Assembly (NCBI RefSeq): GCF_005503445.1
Contig: NZ_SCOH01000015.1
Coordinates: 1-64,000, forward strand
Length of the DNA: 64,000 bases
Reading direction: 5' to 3'
From: Chitinivorax sp. B
Lineage (GTDB): Bacteria > Pseudomonadota > Gammaproteobacteria > Burkholderiales > SCOH01
The first letter of the stretch is position 1. Each line of letters starts with the position of its first letter. The translations under genes and the position numbers were made by a program. Below are positions 37,659 through 46,814 of this stretch, piece by piece. Below the pieces are notes generated by a model. That model searched no databases. It was not told where the DNA came from and worked only from the letters and a program-made list of their open reading frames with translations.

Positions 37659-38684
37659 TCAACTGACTGAATAAGGTAGCGTTTTGATGGTCAGTAGCGG
37701 GCCTTCCGGTGAACCCAGGTGGATACCATGTGGCAGACTGCTCATCTGGATGACGGCTAGGGCATCAACCCCGCGATTAGGTACAGGAGCAGCATTCACG
37801 ATCATGCCGATAGCCTGGCCTTCCATTTCAGGGCTGTACAGTTCGGATCCCGCTTTGACATCAGGTTGGTCGATATGTACCAGATACATGCGCCGCTTGA
37901 GTTTACCCAGATATTGGGTGCGGGCAACGATCTCCTGGCCAGGGTAACAGCCTTTATTGAAACTGACCGCACCGATCAATTCCATATTGGCCATCTGTGC
38001 TACAAACTGTTCTTGAGTCGCAGGTGTAATCCAAGGTGTGCCAGCCTGAACTTCGCGTAACGACCAGCCACTTTGGCCGACAGGCGTGGCCTCGGCAGCC
38101 AGCTTCTCCCAGAGTGTTGGAGCCAGCTCGGCCTGCATTGCCAGCTGGAAGCGGTCTATGCCTAGTCGAATGACGGTCACACCATGGTGATGGATGCTGT
38201 GCATGGTGTCTGCTGGTACCTCACCTAGATGAGTGGTCAGTAGTGCAGCAGCTTGTGGGCCAGCCAAGCCCAGCAACACTAGTTCATTGCTGAGATTCTC
38301 TGCGCGGGTTTTGGTACGCAGAATGTACATCGACAATTTCTTCTGCATACCTTCGCGCAATTCACGGGGTAGTTGTAGCAGATAGTTTTCGTTGTCACGC
38401 CAGATCAGGAAGCTGGCCAACATGCGGCCTTTGGGCGTGGAGAAGCTACTCCATTGTACGTGGGTGATATCCAGTTTGCGAACATCGCTGGATAGCAGAT
38501 TGTTCAGGAATGTGACGGTTTCCTCACCATGAAAACCAATGACGCCAAAAGCCGACAGATCGGCCAAGATGGTGCCGTGACTGGCTGCTGCCAGTTCTAT
38601 ATCAGTTTGGCCGAAGTGGGCGACCTGTTGGTTATCGAAGTGGGCACCGTGTGCAGTCAGGAAAGCTTGCCAGTTGGGATTCAT
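37659..38684 (-). CDS. ygfZ: Folate-binding YgfZ/GcvT-like protein
   Basis: YgfZ binds tetrahydrofolate and assists some iron-sulfur enzymes, including MiaB-type tRNA modification. The family signature KGCYPGQEIVARTQYLGKLK is complete, including its cysteine. From ATG 38684 (MNPNWQAFLTAHGAHF) it is 341 residues. Its ribosome site is weak. It is co-transcribed with the DUF4936 gene. Confidence 0.93.
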   Translation of the reverse strand: MNPNWQAFLTAHGAHFDNQQVAHFGQTDIELAAASHGTILADLSAFGVIGFHGEETVTFLNNLLSSDVRKLDITHVQWSSFSTPKGRMLASFLIWRDNENYLLQLPRELREGMQKKLSMYILRTKTRAENLSNELVLLGLAGPQAAALLTTHLGEVPADTMHSIHHHGVTVIRLGIDRFQLAMQAELAPTLWEKLAAEATPVGQSGWSLREVQAGTPWITPATQEQFVAQMANMELIGAVSFNKGCYPGQEIVARTQYLGKLKRRMYLVHIDQPDVKAGSELYSPEMEGQAIGMIVNAAPVPNRGVDALAVIQMSSLPHGIHLGSPEGPLLTIKTLPYSVS

Positions 38685-38754
38685 ATGAGGTCGAAATACC
38701 AAATCAAGTAATGAAGCCGATTATAGGGGAATTGGCCTGCAAATCGTATGCTGG

Positions 38755-41700
38755 CTAATTTGACGTAACCTGCTTCATTGAGTGTCGGTTGAACTGTTGG
38801 GCAAAATCTTCTGCCGGCAAAGGTGGGCTGTGCAGATAACCCTGATTTTCGGTGCAACCCCGGCTCAACAGAAAATCGCGCTGCTCCTCATCCTCCACAC
38901 CTTCGGCAATCACTTGTAAGTGCAGGCTTTGCGCCATGCTGATGATAGCGGCCGTGATGGCAGCATTGTCCACATCGTGAGGCAGGTCTCGTACAAAGGA
39001 TTGGTCGATCTTCAATTTGTCGATCGGGAAGCGCTTGAGATAGGATAGACTGGAATAGCCAGTACCGAAGTCGTCAATCGACAGCCGCACACCAATACCT
39101 TTCAATCGTCCCATATTGGCAATGGCAGCCTCGGCATCCTGCATCAAGATGCTTTCGGTCAGTTCCAGCTCGACCAATTCAGGTGAGCGGCCTGTCTGAT
39201 CCAGTGCGTTGATGAGTTTGTCGATGAAATCCTTTTGCCGGAAATGCAGGGCTGATACATTGATCGCAATCGGGATCGCTGGCAAGCCTTGCATGATCCA
39301 GGTCTGACCTTGTTCGCAAACGGTACGTAGGACCCAGTCGCTGATTGGGACAATCAAACCGGACTCTTCCGCTACCGGGATAAACTTGGCCGGTGAAACT
39401 AGCCCGAATTCCGGATGCCGCCAGCGTATCAGCGCTTCAGCGCCGATGATGGTATGGGTGGTGACATCAACCTGCGGCTGGTAATACACCAGAAACTCTT
39501 CGCGCTCCAAGGCGCGGCGCAGGCTGTTTTCCATCATCAAGTGCTCGAACACCCTTGCGTTCATATTGTGGGTGAAGAACTGGTAATTGTTCCGGCCTGA
39601 ATCCTTGGCGTGATACATCGCTGCGTCGGCATTTTTCACCAAGGTTTCAAAGTCTTCGCCATCATCCGGGTAGACCGAAATGCCGATACTGGGTGTCAGC
39701 CGCAGTTCGTGATTCTGTACTGTATAGGGCTGGGTGATGATGTTGATCACCTTCTGAGCACTGGGTGCTGCATCTTCACCATGGCGCAGATCGGTCAGCA
39801 TCACAACGAATTCGTCACCCCCCAGCCTGGCAACGGTATCCGAATCCCGTACCACTTGCTGCAAGCGATCTGCAACCATTTGCAACAAAGTATCGCCGAC
39901 ATGATGACCCAGTGAATCGTTGATATTTTTGAAGCGATCCAGATCAATAAACAGCATGGCCAGTCGGGTGCGTGCCCGATGGGCTGCCGCAATGGCAGTA
40001 TGGACCCGATCTTTGAAGAGTTGTCGGTTGGGCAACTGGGTGAGCACGTCAAAGTTGGCAAGAAACTGGATATGTTCTGCCTGGGCTTTACGTTCGCTGA
40101 TATCGGAGAAGGTAGCAATGAAATTACAGATGTCGCCATTGTCCTTGCGTAACAAGGAAATAGTCAGCCACTCCGGAAATATTTCGCCATTCTTGCGACG
40201 GTTCCAGATTTCACCTTGCCAGTAATTGGTGGCCTTCAGTTCAGTCCACATTTCGCGGAAGAAGTCAGTACCGTGTCGGTTGGACGAAAGTAGGGACGGG
40301 TTGCGGCCAATCACTTCATCACGGGTGTATCCAGTGATTTTGGTGAATGCTTCATTGACTGACATGATGCGGTTGAAACGATCGGTGATCAGAATTCCTT
40401 CACCTGTGCCTTCGAACACCTTGGCATTGAGTCGCAATTCTTCTTCTGCCTGCTTTTTTTCACTGATATCGGTCAGGGTGCCAATCATTCGAATTGGCTG
40501 GCCTTGTTCGTCCCATGTGGTGACCTTGCCACGTGCAAGCACCCACCGATATTGGTTGTCAGCCAGGCTGAGTACTCGGTACTCACAAGCATAATGTCCA
40601 TCTTCCTGTTGAAAACAATGCTCAATGGCTTGATAGACGCGTGGCTTGTCTTCAGCATGAATACGCTGCGCCCAATCCCCCAGGGCGTGGCTTAAGGGGT
40701 GTTGCTCACTGGCACCCAGAATGTTCTCATACTGACGAGAATAGAACGCTTCATTGGCGGCGATATGCCAATCCCAGACGCCATCCCGGCTGCCTTCCAG
40801 CGCAAAATGCCATCGTTCTTCGCTTCGTCGAAGTGCCGTTTCGATACGGTGATTTTCGATGGCAATGCCGGCTAAGCGTGCCATTCGTTCGATGGCCTCG
40901 GATTCGGCCGGGTTGGGTAATCGATTGTCCCGGAAATACACGCCTAATACGCCGATTACCCGATATTGCTTGGATTCGATTGGATAGGCCCAACAGGCCA
41001 GCAACTGATGCTGCAACGCCAGCTCACGGTTCTGTGACCAGACGATATCGTCGCCAATATTGTCGACATTGATGGGTCGTTTCAAGACGGCTGCTGCTTG
41101 GCACGAACCGTTATATGGGGTTGCTGCCATGCCCTCGGTAGCGCGGACATAGCCTTCTGGCAACTTGCCAGTGGCCAGATAGCTGAGTTCTTTGCTGTCT
41201 GGTTTCAGTTCCTGCACACAGGCGAGGGCGCCAGGCAGTTGTGCGGCTAACGAGAGACAGAGTGTGTCAAGTGTGATTTCCAGAGGCTGTCCACTGGCGA
41301 TCTGTTCCAGCACCTTGCGTTCACCGGCTAACAGTCGTTCGGCATGTTTACGCTCGGTGATGTCCTGTGCCGTACCGCGCAATCCGGTGATGCGGCCGTC
41401 TGAGTTGATGCGGGGATAACAAGTCAGCCAGATGTCGGCGAAACGTCCATCTTTCAGGCGAATACGGTACTCCAGCGAGGTACGATGTCGGTCGTGCATG
41501 ACACGTTCCAGCTGGGTACGAGCCATTTGTCGATCATCCTCGATGATCAGATCGAAAAAGCGGGTCAGGGTAGGGGTGAACTCCAAGGCACGAACATCAT
41601 GCAAGTGGTACATAACTTCCGACCACCACATTTCATCCGTTTCCGTCATCCACTCCCAGTTGCCCAGTTTGGCAACCAGCTGGGCATCAGCCAGCCTTGC

Positions 41701-42879
41701 TTCGCTGCGGAGCAAGGCTTCCAGTGTGGTTTTCGATTCGGAAATGTCAGAGATGGATCCTGCCATGCGCAACGGGTTGCCCGCATCATCCCATAAAGCC
41801 TGGCCACGCAGCCTGAACCAGCCAAATTGTCCATTGCAGCGCTCCATCCGGCATTCCACATCGAATGGCGTTTTCACGCGCAGATGTGATTCAAGATAAG
41901 CAACTACCTGATCGCGTTCATCTGGGTGAATATGGTCGATAAGTGTGGCGAATTCGTCACCCATGCCCTCCGGGCCATAACCCAGCATGGCGGCGAAACG
42001 ATCTGAATAATGTACTACTTGGCTGGCAATATCCCAGTCCCATAGCCCATCATTTGAGCCATGAACGGCCAATTGATAACGTTCTTCGCTGACGCGCAAG
42101 GCCCGCTGCGCTTGTTCACGTTCGGTGACGTCGATCATCAGCTGCACTTCCCCTTTATCGTCGGCAAAGCCCGCCATTTCGACCAGGCGTTTGGAACCAT
42201 TACGATGAATCAGTTCAACCAGTCGACGGGTCGAGAAGCCTAGTTTGCGATCCGCCTCATACAGCTCTCGCATCACAGATGCTTGATCTTGGTAGACCGC
42301 GGTGAACCAGTTGTCCAAGGAGCGAATCTGTTCTCTCGGATAGCCTATCAGTGCTTCCGCTGTTCGATTCAGCCAGACCTGATCTCCTTCTATATATAAG
42401 GCGCCTGCTGGCAGTTGTTCCACCAGGTGCTGTAGTCGTGCTTCACTCTGGCGAAGTTGTGTTTCAACCCGAACTCGCTCTGACAGGTCGATATCCACAC
42501 AATACATCAGCGGTTCACCACCGCTCAGACCTGGGTACATCAAATGACTGGAGAAAATGTTGACAGTTTTGCCGTGCTTGGTGACCAGTGCCAGTTCACT
42601 GGCAGGAATCGGAATATTGCGGTGAAACCAGTTTTCCACCGCCTGCTTGACTTGCTCGCGCATAGCGGGCGGAATGATCAGATCCTCCAGCAAGCGGCCA
42701 ATCGCTTCATCCCTGGAGTAGCCGTAGAGCCTTTCTGATGCGGTATTCCAATATACCACCCGTCTTTCACGATCGTAACCCTGAACGGCAATCTTGTTCA
42801 TGGCGTCGAACAACTGCTGAAGGTTGGCATCAATGGCACGTAATGGGGGCGAGCTCGGCTTCTTGCTGAAGAAGGGCAT
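38755..42879 (-). CDS. Large multi-PAS/GAF sensor diguanylate cyclase-phosphodiesterase
   Basis: This 1374-residue cytoplasmic protein (no membrane helix) begins with about four PAS/PAC units to residue ~515. A GAF domain follows (about 517-680), then two more PAS/PAC units (to ~940). A GGDEF domain is next, with an intact ARLGGDEFVVML near 1017, and then an EAL domain. EAL residues are complete: AEALIRWRH near 1146, AINVSALHF, ELTESILM, IDDFGTGYSSLSYLKRF, and AEGVEDEEQ. It should therefore be able both to make and to degrade cyclic di-GMP, with the sensory part setting the balance. Neighbouring motility genes suggest a role in the motile-sessile switch. Confidence 0.95.
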   Translation of the reverse strand: MPFFSKKPSSPPLRAIDANLQQLFDAMNKIAVQGYDRERRVVYWNTASERLYGYSRDEAIGRLLEDLIIPPAMREQVKQAVENWFHRNIPIPASELALVTKHGKTVNIFSSHLMYPGLSGGEPLMYCVDIDLSERVRVETQLRQSEARLQHLVEQLPAGALYIEGDQVWLNRTAEALIGYPREQIRSLDNWFTAVYQDQASVMRELYEADRKLGFSTRRLVELIHRNGSKRLVEMAGFADDKGEVQLMIDVTEREQAQRALRVSEERYQLAVHGSNDGLWDWDIASQVVHYSDRFAAMLGYGPEGMGDEFATLIDHIHPDERDQVVAYLESHLRVKTPFDVECRMERCNGQFGWFRLRGQALWDDAGNPLRMAGSISDISESKTTLEALLRSEARLADAQLVAKLGNWEWMTETDEMWWSEVMYHLHDVRALEFTPTLTRFFDLIIEDDRQMARTQLERVMHDRHRTSLEYRIRLKDGRFADIWLTCYPRINSDGRITGLRGTAQDITERKHAERLLAGERKVLEQIASGQPLEITLDTLCLSLAAQLPGALACVQELKPDSKELSYLATGKLPEGYVRATEGMAATPYNGSCQAAAVLKRPINVDNIGDDIVWSQNRELALQHQLLACWAYPIESKQYRVIGVLGVYFRDNRLPNPAESEAIERMARLAGIAIENHRIETALRRSEERWHFALEGSRDGVWDWHIAANEAFYSRQYENILGASEQHPLSHALGDWAQRIHAEDKPRVYQAIEHCFQQEDGHYACEYRVLSLADNQYRWVLARGKVTTWDEQGQPIRMIGTLTDISEKKQAEEELRLNAKVFEGTGEGILITDRFNRIMSVNEAFTKITGYTRDEVIGRNPSLLSSNRHGTDFFREMWTELKATNYWQGEIWNRRKNGEIFPEWLTISLLRKDNGDICNFIATFSDISERKAQAEHIQFLANFDVLTQLPNRQLFKDRVHTAIAAAHRARTRLAMLFIDLDRFKNINDSLGHHVGDTLLQMVADRLQQVVRDSDTVARLGGDEFVVMLTDLRHGEDAAPSAQKVINIITQPYTVQNHELRLTPSIGISVYPDDGEDFETLVKNADAAMYHAKDSGRNNYQFFTHNMNARVFEHLMMENSLRRALEREEFLVYYQPQVDVTTHTIIGAEALIRWRHPEFGLVSPAKFIPVAEESGLIVPISDWVLRTVCEQGQTWIMQGLPAIPIAINVSALHFRQKDFIDKLINALDQTGRSPELVELELTESILMQDAEAAIANMGRLKGIGVRLSIDDFGTGYSSLSYLKRFPIDKLKIDQSFVRDLPHDVDNAAITAAIISMAQSLHLQVIAEGVEDEEQRDFLLSRGCTENQGYLHSPPLPAEDFAQQFNRHSMKQVTSN

Positions 42880-43050
42880 GGCGTCAGTCGTTTCCGTTGT
42901 ATCGGAGATCAGAGGTAATCAAGGTTGGCACTCATTGGTGCGAGTGAACTATATATAGTTATATTGGTTGGCGCAGTCGTTTGCCAGTGTGGGCTGCGTG
43001 AACGAGCTGGCTGACCGATGAAACAGGGCAATATCGACTTCCGCTGTCTG

Positions 43051-43085
43051 GAAAACAAAAAGACGATACCCGAGGGTATCGTCTT
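43051..43085 (-). terminator. Terminator after the tRNA-Asn cluster
   Basis: AAGACGATACC-CGAG-GGTATCGTCTT is a perfect 11-bp stem (43060-43085); on the minus strand it is followed by TTGTTTTC. It lies just beyond the 3' end of the last tRNA transcribed. Confidence 0.85.
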
Positions 43086-43089
43086 GAAT

Positions 43090-43165
43090 TGGCTCCCCGA
43101 GCTGGGCTCGAACCAGCGACCTGCGGATTAACAGTCCGTCGCTCTACCGACTGAGCTATCGGGGA
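43090..43165 (-). tRNA. tRNA-Asn (GTT), copy 1
   Basis: The 76-base minus-strand sequence folds as a cloverleaf with acceptor TCCCCGA/TCGGGGA, anticodon GTT in CTGTTAA, TTCGAGC T-loop and an encoded CCA. It is identical to copies 2 and 4, and last in transcription order. Confidence 0.97.
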
Positions 43166-43364
43166 TCGGTAGAATTTTTTTTCGCAACCACGTGTTAAGG
43201 TGGTATTGAAGTATATGCCAAATTTGATGGCTCCCCGAGCTGGGCTCGAACCAGCGACCTGCGGATTAACAGTCCGTCGCTCTACCGACTGAGCTATCGG
43301 GGATCGGTAGAATTTTTTTCGCAACCACGTGTTAAGGCGGTATTGAAGTATATGCCAAATTTGA
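43166..43364 (-). repeat. Tandem repeat unit of tRNA plus spacer (137-138 bp)
   Basis: Spacers at 43166-43227 and 43304-43364 both read TCGGTAGAA, a T run, then TCGCAACCACGTGTTAAGG and share the same 3' part; they differ by one T in the run and one G/T or C change. With the tRNAs this forms a recent tandem duplication. Confidence 0.9.
43228..43303 (-). tRNA. tRNA-Asn (GTT), copy 2
   Basis: Identical in sequence to copy 1, with encoded CCA. The 62-base spacer to copy 1 is nearly identical to the spacer between copies 2 and 3. Confidence 0.97.
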
Positions 43365-43440
43365 TGGCTCCCCGAGCTGGGCTCGAACCAGCGACCTGCG
43401 GATTAACAGTCCGTCGCTCTACCGACTGAGCTATCAGGGA
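43365..43440 (-). tRNA. tRNA-Asn (GTT), copy 3, one acceptor-stem change
   Basis: Same as the others except base 5 (TCCCTGA instead of TCCCCGA), which turns a C-G pair in the acceptor stem into a U-G wobble. Anticodon, loops and CCA are intact, so it is probably functional. Confidence 0.95.
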
Positions 43441-43496
43441 TCATCGAAAAAATTTGCCAGTTGCTGTTTGTGAAATATGCAACTTGCATTAGAATT

Positions 43497-43572
43497 TGGC
43501 TCCCCGAGCTGGGCTCGAACCAGCGACCTGCGGATTAACAGTCCGTCGCTCTACCGACTGAGCTATCGGGGA
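43497..43572 (-). tRNA. tRNA-Asn (GTT), copy 4
   Basis: Identical to copies 1 and 2, with encoded CCA. It is the first in transcription order and has a different downstream spacer. Confidence 0.97.
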
Positions 43573-43646
43573 TCAAAGAAGGCGCGTATATTAATGACCT
43601 TTCGAATGTCGGTCAATAGCTAAGAACAACATTAGGTAACGACTCA

Positions 43647-44933
43647 ATGAAAATTTTTAAAATTCTGATCGGAGCGCTGGTGGTATTACTGGCGTTGGTT
43701 TTGTTATTTCCTCTTGTTTATCCGATCAATTTGTATATCCCACAGTTACAAAAAGCACTCAGTACTCAATTGCGGCAACCTGTCACTATCAGCAACATTG
43801 CCATCGCATACACGCCTATGCCCAAGCTGGTGCTGGAAAACGTCATGGTGGGTGAGCACCAGGAAGTACAGATTAAAAAAGCTTTGGTATTGCCTGCTTA
43901 TTTGACGTTGTTGTCCGATCAATGGGTTATCAAGCAATTAATGTTGGAAGGTGCTGATGTAAAACAGGAATTCGTGATGATTGCCCCCATCATCCTGAAT
44001 GCGGGGAAAGGAACAGGTAGTTTCAGAATTGAGTCGGTGAAGTTTACTGAAAGCAATATCAAGATGAACCATGCCACATTAGGTCCATTGAATGCCGAAG
44101 TGGCATTCGATAGGGTAGGTGGTTTCAAGGATATCTTGCTGTCTCAGGAAGGCAACTCGGCCACATTGCGTATTGCACCAAAGGATGGCCAGTATAGTTT
44201 CAACTTTGTAGCTCAAGCTTGGGCTGCACCGATGGCGCCAGCCGTCAAGTTTGGATCGCTGACCGTCAATGCACTGGGTAATACGGATGGTTTGGTGATC
44301 GACGACATTCGCGCAGTGATCTCGGGTGGAACCATGGTAGGTTCAGCCAAACTGGAATGGGCGGATCAGTGGCAGCTGTCAGGCAAGTACACTCTGAATA
44401 ATATGCAGTTGGAGTCGTTGACCAGTAGCTTGAGTCCTAAAACCTTTGTTGCTGGTCGTGCCAGCATGGAGGGTGTGTTTGGTTCCAGTGGTAAGTATCT
44501 TGAAGATCTGCTCCTGTTGCCGCGTGCGGAAGCAAACTTCAAAGTAGAAGAAGGTACATTGAACAACTTCGATTTCATTACCGCAATTCGTTATAACGCA
44601 GGGGCACAGGGAGATAGCGGCTTGCGTGGTGGTAAGACACGTTTCGACACTATGACAGGCAAATTGGAAATCAGTGACAAGATATACCGATTCAAGTCAG
44701 TAGCGATTCAGTCGGGCTTATTGGTGGCCAATGGTGGCTTGGTGGTTGCGCCTGATCGAAAAGCTAACGGTAGCTTCAGTGTACGAATCAAGAGTACGGT
44801 AAACCCTCTGGCAGTGCCAATTTCAGTGAGTGGTACATTGGATAGTCCATTGTTACGACCGACGGGTTCGATCAGGGCTCGTCCGATAGAGACGAATAGT
44901 GGTGCCACGGTCTCGCCAGTGGAGACAGAATAG
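43647..44933 (+). CDS. AsmA-like inner membrane anchored protein
   Basis: The 428-residue protein has an N-terminal membrane anchor (ILIGALVVLLALVLLFPLVY) followed by AsmA features (LRQPVTISNIAIAYTPMPKL, then VLENVMVG). A C-terminal part has the late AsmA pattern (ISDKIYRFKSVAIQSGLLVA, PISVSGTLDSPLLRPTG). AsmA-like proteins are related to bridge-type lipid transfer proteins of the Gram-negative envelope. It is short for the family, and stands alone between the tRNA cluster and a strong terminator. Confidence 0.85.
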   Translation: MKIFKILIGALVVLLALVLLFPLVYPINLYIPQLQKALSTQLRQPVTISNIAIAYTPMPKLVLENVMVGEHQEVQIKKALVLPAYLTLLSDQWVIKQLMLEGADVKQEFVMIAPIILNAGKGTGSFRIESVKFTESNIKMNHATLGPLNAEVAFDRVGGFKDILLSQEGNSATLRIAPKDGQYSFNFVAQAWAAPMAPAVKFGSLTVNALGNTDGLVIDDIRAVISGGTMVGSAKLEWADQWQLSGKYTLNNMQLESLTSSLSPKTFVAGRASMEGVFGSSGKYLEDLLLLPRAEANFKVEEGTLNNFDFITAIRYNAGAQGDSGLRGGKTRFDTMTGKLEISDKIYRFKSVAIQSGLLVANGGLVVAPDRKANGSFSVRIKSTVNPLAVPISVSGTLDSPLLRPTGSIRARPIETNSGATVSPVETE

Positions 44934-44958
44934 TCCTATATCTTAAGTAAGTAAGAAG

Positions 44959-44987
44959 CGGTCGACTTTAGGTCGACCGTTTTTTTT
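44959..44987 (+). terminator. Terminator after the AsmA-like gene
   Basis: CGGTCGAC-TTTAG-GTCGACCG is a perfect 8-bp stem followed by eight T. Confidence 0.92.
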
Positions 44988-45490
44988 GCTTTTCATCAAA
45001 TCATTTGCATGATCAAACCAAAATAGGTGGCACGTGAAGAGGGGGCTGCCTGATCAGGGCGCTGATGATCAATAGAATAGATAGGGCACTTTGTCGTCTG
45101 TTGTCTATAGGGTGGGCAAGTGCATCACGTAACACAGTTGAGATTTCATATAGGACTCAATACATATCATGCAACAGTGTGATTCTGGTTGCTCTGTGCG
45201 GGCTTAAATCGTTCGAATCAGTTGTTCGTACCGCAACCACGATGGTGGTGGCAGTATGTTGAAGGTATCGAAAAGCATTATTGGAACAACATGTTAAATT
45301 CGTTTTGCCGTGCTGGTTGTTGATGATTACCTTACTGCCAAGTGGCTATGGGTATACGTAGTAACCAATCATCCCGTGCAAATGTCAAGACCACATACGG
45401 ATGTCGGAATATTTTACATTGCTATGCAATTGCCATTTTTCGTATATTTTTTATTCAGATAAAACAATGGTTTGATTGATGTCATTGGCA
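44988..45490. other. About 500 bases of non-coding DNA before the PEP-CTERM promoter
   Basis: No reading frame looks coding on either strand; an open frame at 45065-45262 has no ribosome site or recognisable composition. A long upstream region is expected for a sigma-54 promoter that needs a distal activator site. I did not identify a clear activator repeat. Confidence 0.45.
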
Positions 45491-45507
45491 TTGGCATGAT
45501 GATTGCT
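45491..45507 (+). promoter_or_regulatory. Sigma-54-type promoter for the PEP-CTERM gene
   Basis: TTGGCATGATGATTGCT matches the sigma-54 consensus YTGGCACGrNNNTTGCW at every fixed position except C to T at position 7. GG (45493-45494) and GC (45505-45506) are exactly 12 bases apart. It lies 73 bases before the ATG. PEP-CTERM genes in related bacteria are often under sigma-54 and the PrsK/PrsR two-component system. Confidence 0.75.
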
Positions 45508-45579
45508 TTAAGTCGCTGCAAGGGAATGTGCTGTCTTTCTCTAATCAAATAACACACAACTACTCGCAAGGATTTAAAT

Positions 45580-46521
45580 ATGAAACTCAAGAAACTGGCT
45601 CTGGGAATTGCCGCCGGCTTGACTCTCTCCAGTGGTGCTTTTGCAGCCAATGCTGTCCTGTTTGATATGGATGGTGCTGGTGGTGCTTATGCCCCCAAGC
45701 TGATTGATTCCTTTGACTGGTTGCCTGGTAACGCACTGTCGATCGGTTCGATCGGTAACTTTGCGCCGTTGCCAGATGGCACCTCCAGCCAGTTGGTATA
45801 TCAGGCTTCGCTGGCTGTACTAAAGTTTGGTCCCAATGTTTTCCAAGCGCCAGCTGGTAAGGAATTCACCATCCAGGCTTCGTTCTGGGAGCAAGGTAGT
45901 GGTGTTGGTGGGTCCACTGCTGTTTTTGATTTGGATTCTACCAAGCCAAGCTGGGTGCGTATCTTCTACGGCGACAAAAACGCCAATGACAAGACCGGTG
46001 GCGGTTATGGTGATGGCACCATGATTCTGGAAGGTACTGTTGTTACACAAACTGCAAACATCACTAACAATACTATTCGTCGTCCTGGTAGCTTCCCGGC
46101 CCTGGGCCTGGATCAAAAACTGGATGATGGCGATGATGATGGCGGTGTAATGTCCCATCAGACAACCGGTAGTTCGGAACTGGGCGTGAAAGTGAATTTC
46201 ACTGATTCCAGTTTCTTCCTGTCAGACGTTCAGTCGTTGAACATTGGTATGGAGTTCAACAGCAACCTGCGTTCGCCTTTTACTTCCATCAACCCGTCGG
46301 ATTCGATCGTTGGTCAGACACCTGTTTATGGATCGAATGGCACGATGAATGGCATGCTGTGCCAAAACGCGGGCAATCCGAATGCAGTATGTGACTTCCA
46401 CTTCTTGGCTGATGGTAACAACACCTTCAATGCCAAGGTTCCTGAGCCTACCTCGATCGCATTGTTGGGTCTGGGCCTGGGTGCCTTGGGTCTGGGGGCA
46501 CGTCGCCGCAAGACCAAGTAA
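45580..46521 (+). CDS. PEP-CTERM sorting domain exported protein
   Basis: The 313-residue protein has a signal peptide (MKLKKLALGIAAGLTLSSGA, cleavage near AFA) and a C-terminal PEP-CTERM signal: VPEPTS, a hydrophobic helix (IALLGLGLGALGLGA) and a basic tail RRRKTK. Such proteins are processed by exosortase and sent to the cell surface or extracellular matrix. The N-terminal KLKKLALGIAAGL and the middle region may relate it to the flocculation-associated PepA proteins, but I am not certain. AAGGAT precedes the ATG. No exosortase gene is in the window. Confidence 0.92.
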   Translation: MKLKKLALGIAAGLTLSSGAFAANAVLFDMDGAGGAYAPKLIDSFDWLPGNALSIGSIGNFAPLPDGTSSQLVYQASLAVLKFGPNVFQAPAGKEFTIQASFWEQGSGVGGSTAVFDLDSTKPSWVRIFYGDKNANDKTGGGYGDGTMILEGTVVTQTANITNNTIRRPGSFPALGLDQKLDDGDDDGGVMSHQTTGSSELGVKVNFTDSSFFLSDVQSLNIGMEFNSNLRSPFTSINPSDSIVGQTPVYGSNGTMNGMLCQNAGNPNAVCDFHFLADGNNTFNAKVPEPTSIALLGLGLGALGLGARRRKTK

Positions 46522-46573
46522 ATGATCTGATCAATCAGGCTGTCAAGTGAAATTGGCAGCCCTGATAGCATCT

Positions 46574-46604
46574 AAAAAACCCGCTTCGGCGGGTTTTTTG
46601 TTTT
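46574..46604 (+). terminator. Terminator after the PEP-CTERM gene
   Basis: AAAAAACCCGC-TTCG-GCGGGTTTTTT is an 11-bp perfect stem with a UUCG tetraloop and a T tract followed by GTTTT. Confidence 0.95.
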
Positions 46605-46814
46605 GATCGTTCGTCTTGCCTGTGATGATCGATTTCGTGAGGTGGATCGAATGGTGTATTGCGTGACGTACTTTGTCATTGGCGGTACTCAAGCACTGGT
46701 CGTCACGGTAGGCATTGGAATGGCGTCGTTTGCAATGCGGACTGCATGGCCTATAACCAAAAAGTTGCGAGACGTGAATGAGTGATGTGTTGTGCTTTAA
46801 ATGGGAGAAGGCAC

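Noticed and set aside
43090-43572. Regularly spaced near-identical repeats resembling a CRISPR array
   Set aside because: The repeats are tRNA-Asn genes with cloverleaf structure, and the spacers are themselves duplicated.
45065-45262. 65-codon plus-strand open frame before the PEP-CTERM gene
   Set aside because: No ribosome site, no recognisable composition, and it lies in a region better explained as upstream control DNA.
46603-46785. 60-codon open frame between the PEP-CTERM and chemoreceptor genes
   Set aside because: It starts inside the T tract of a terminator and has no ribosome binding site.
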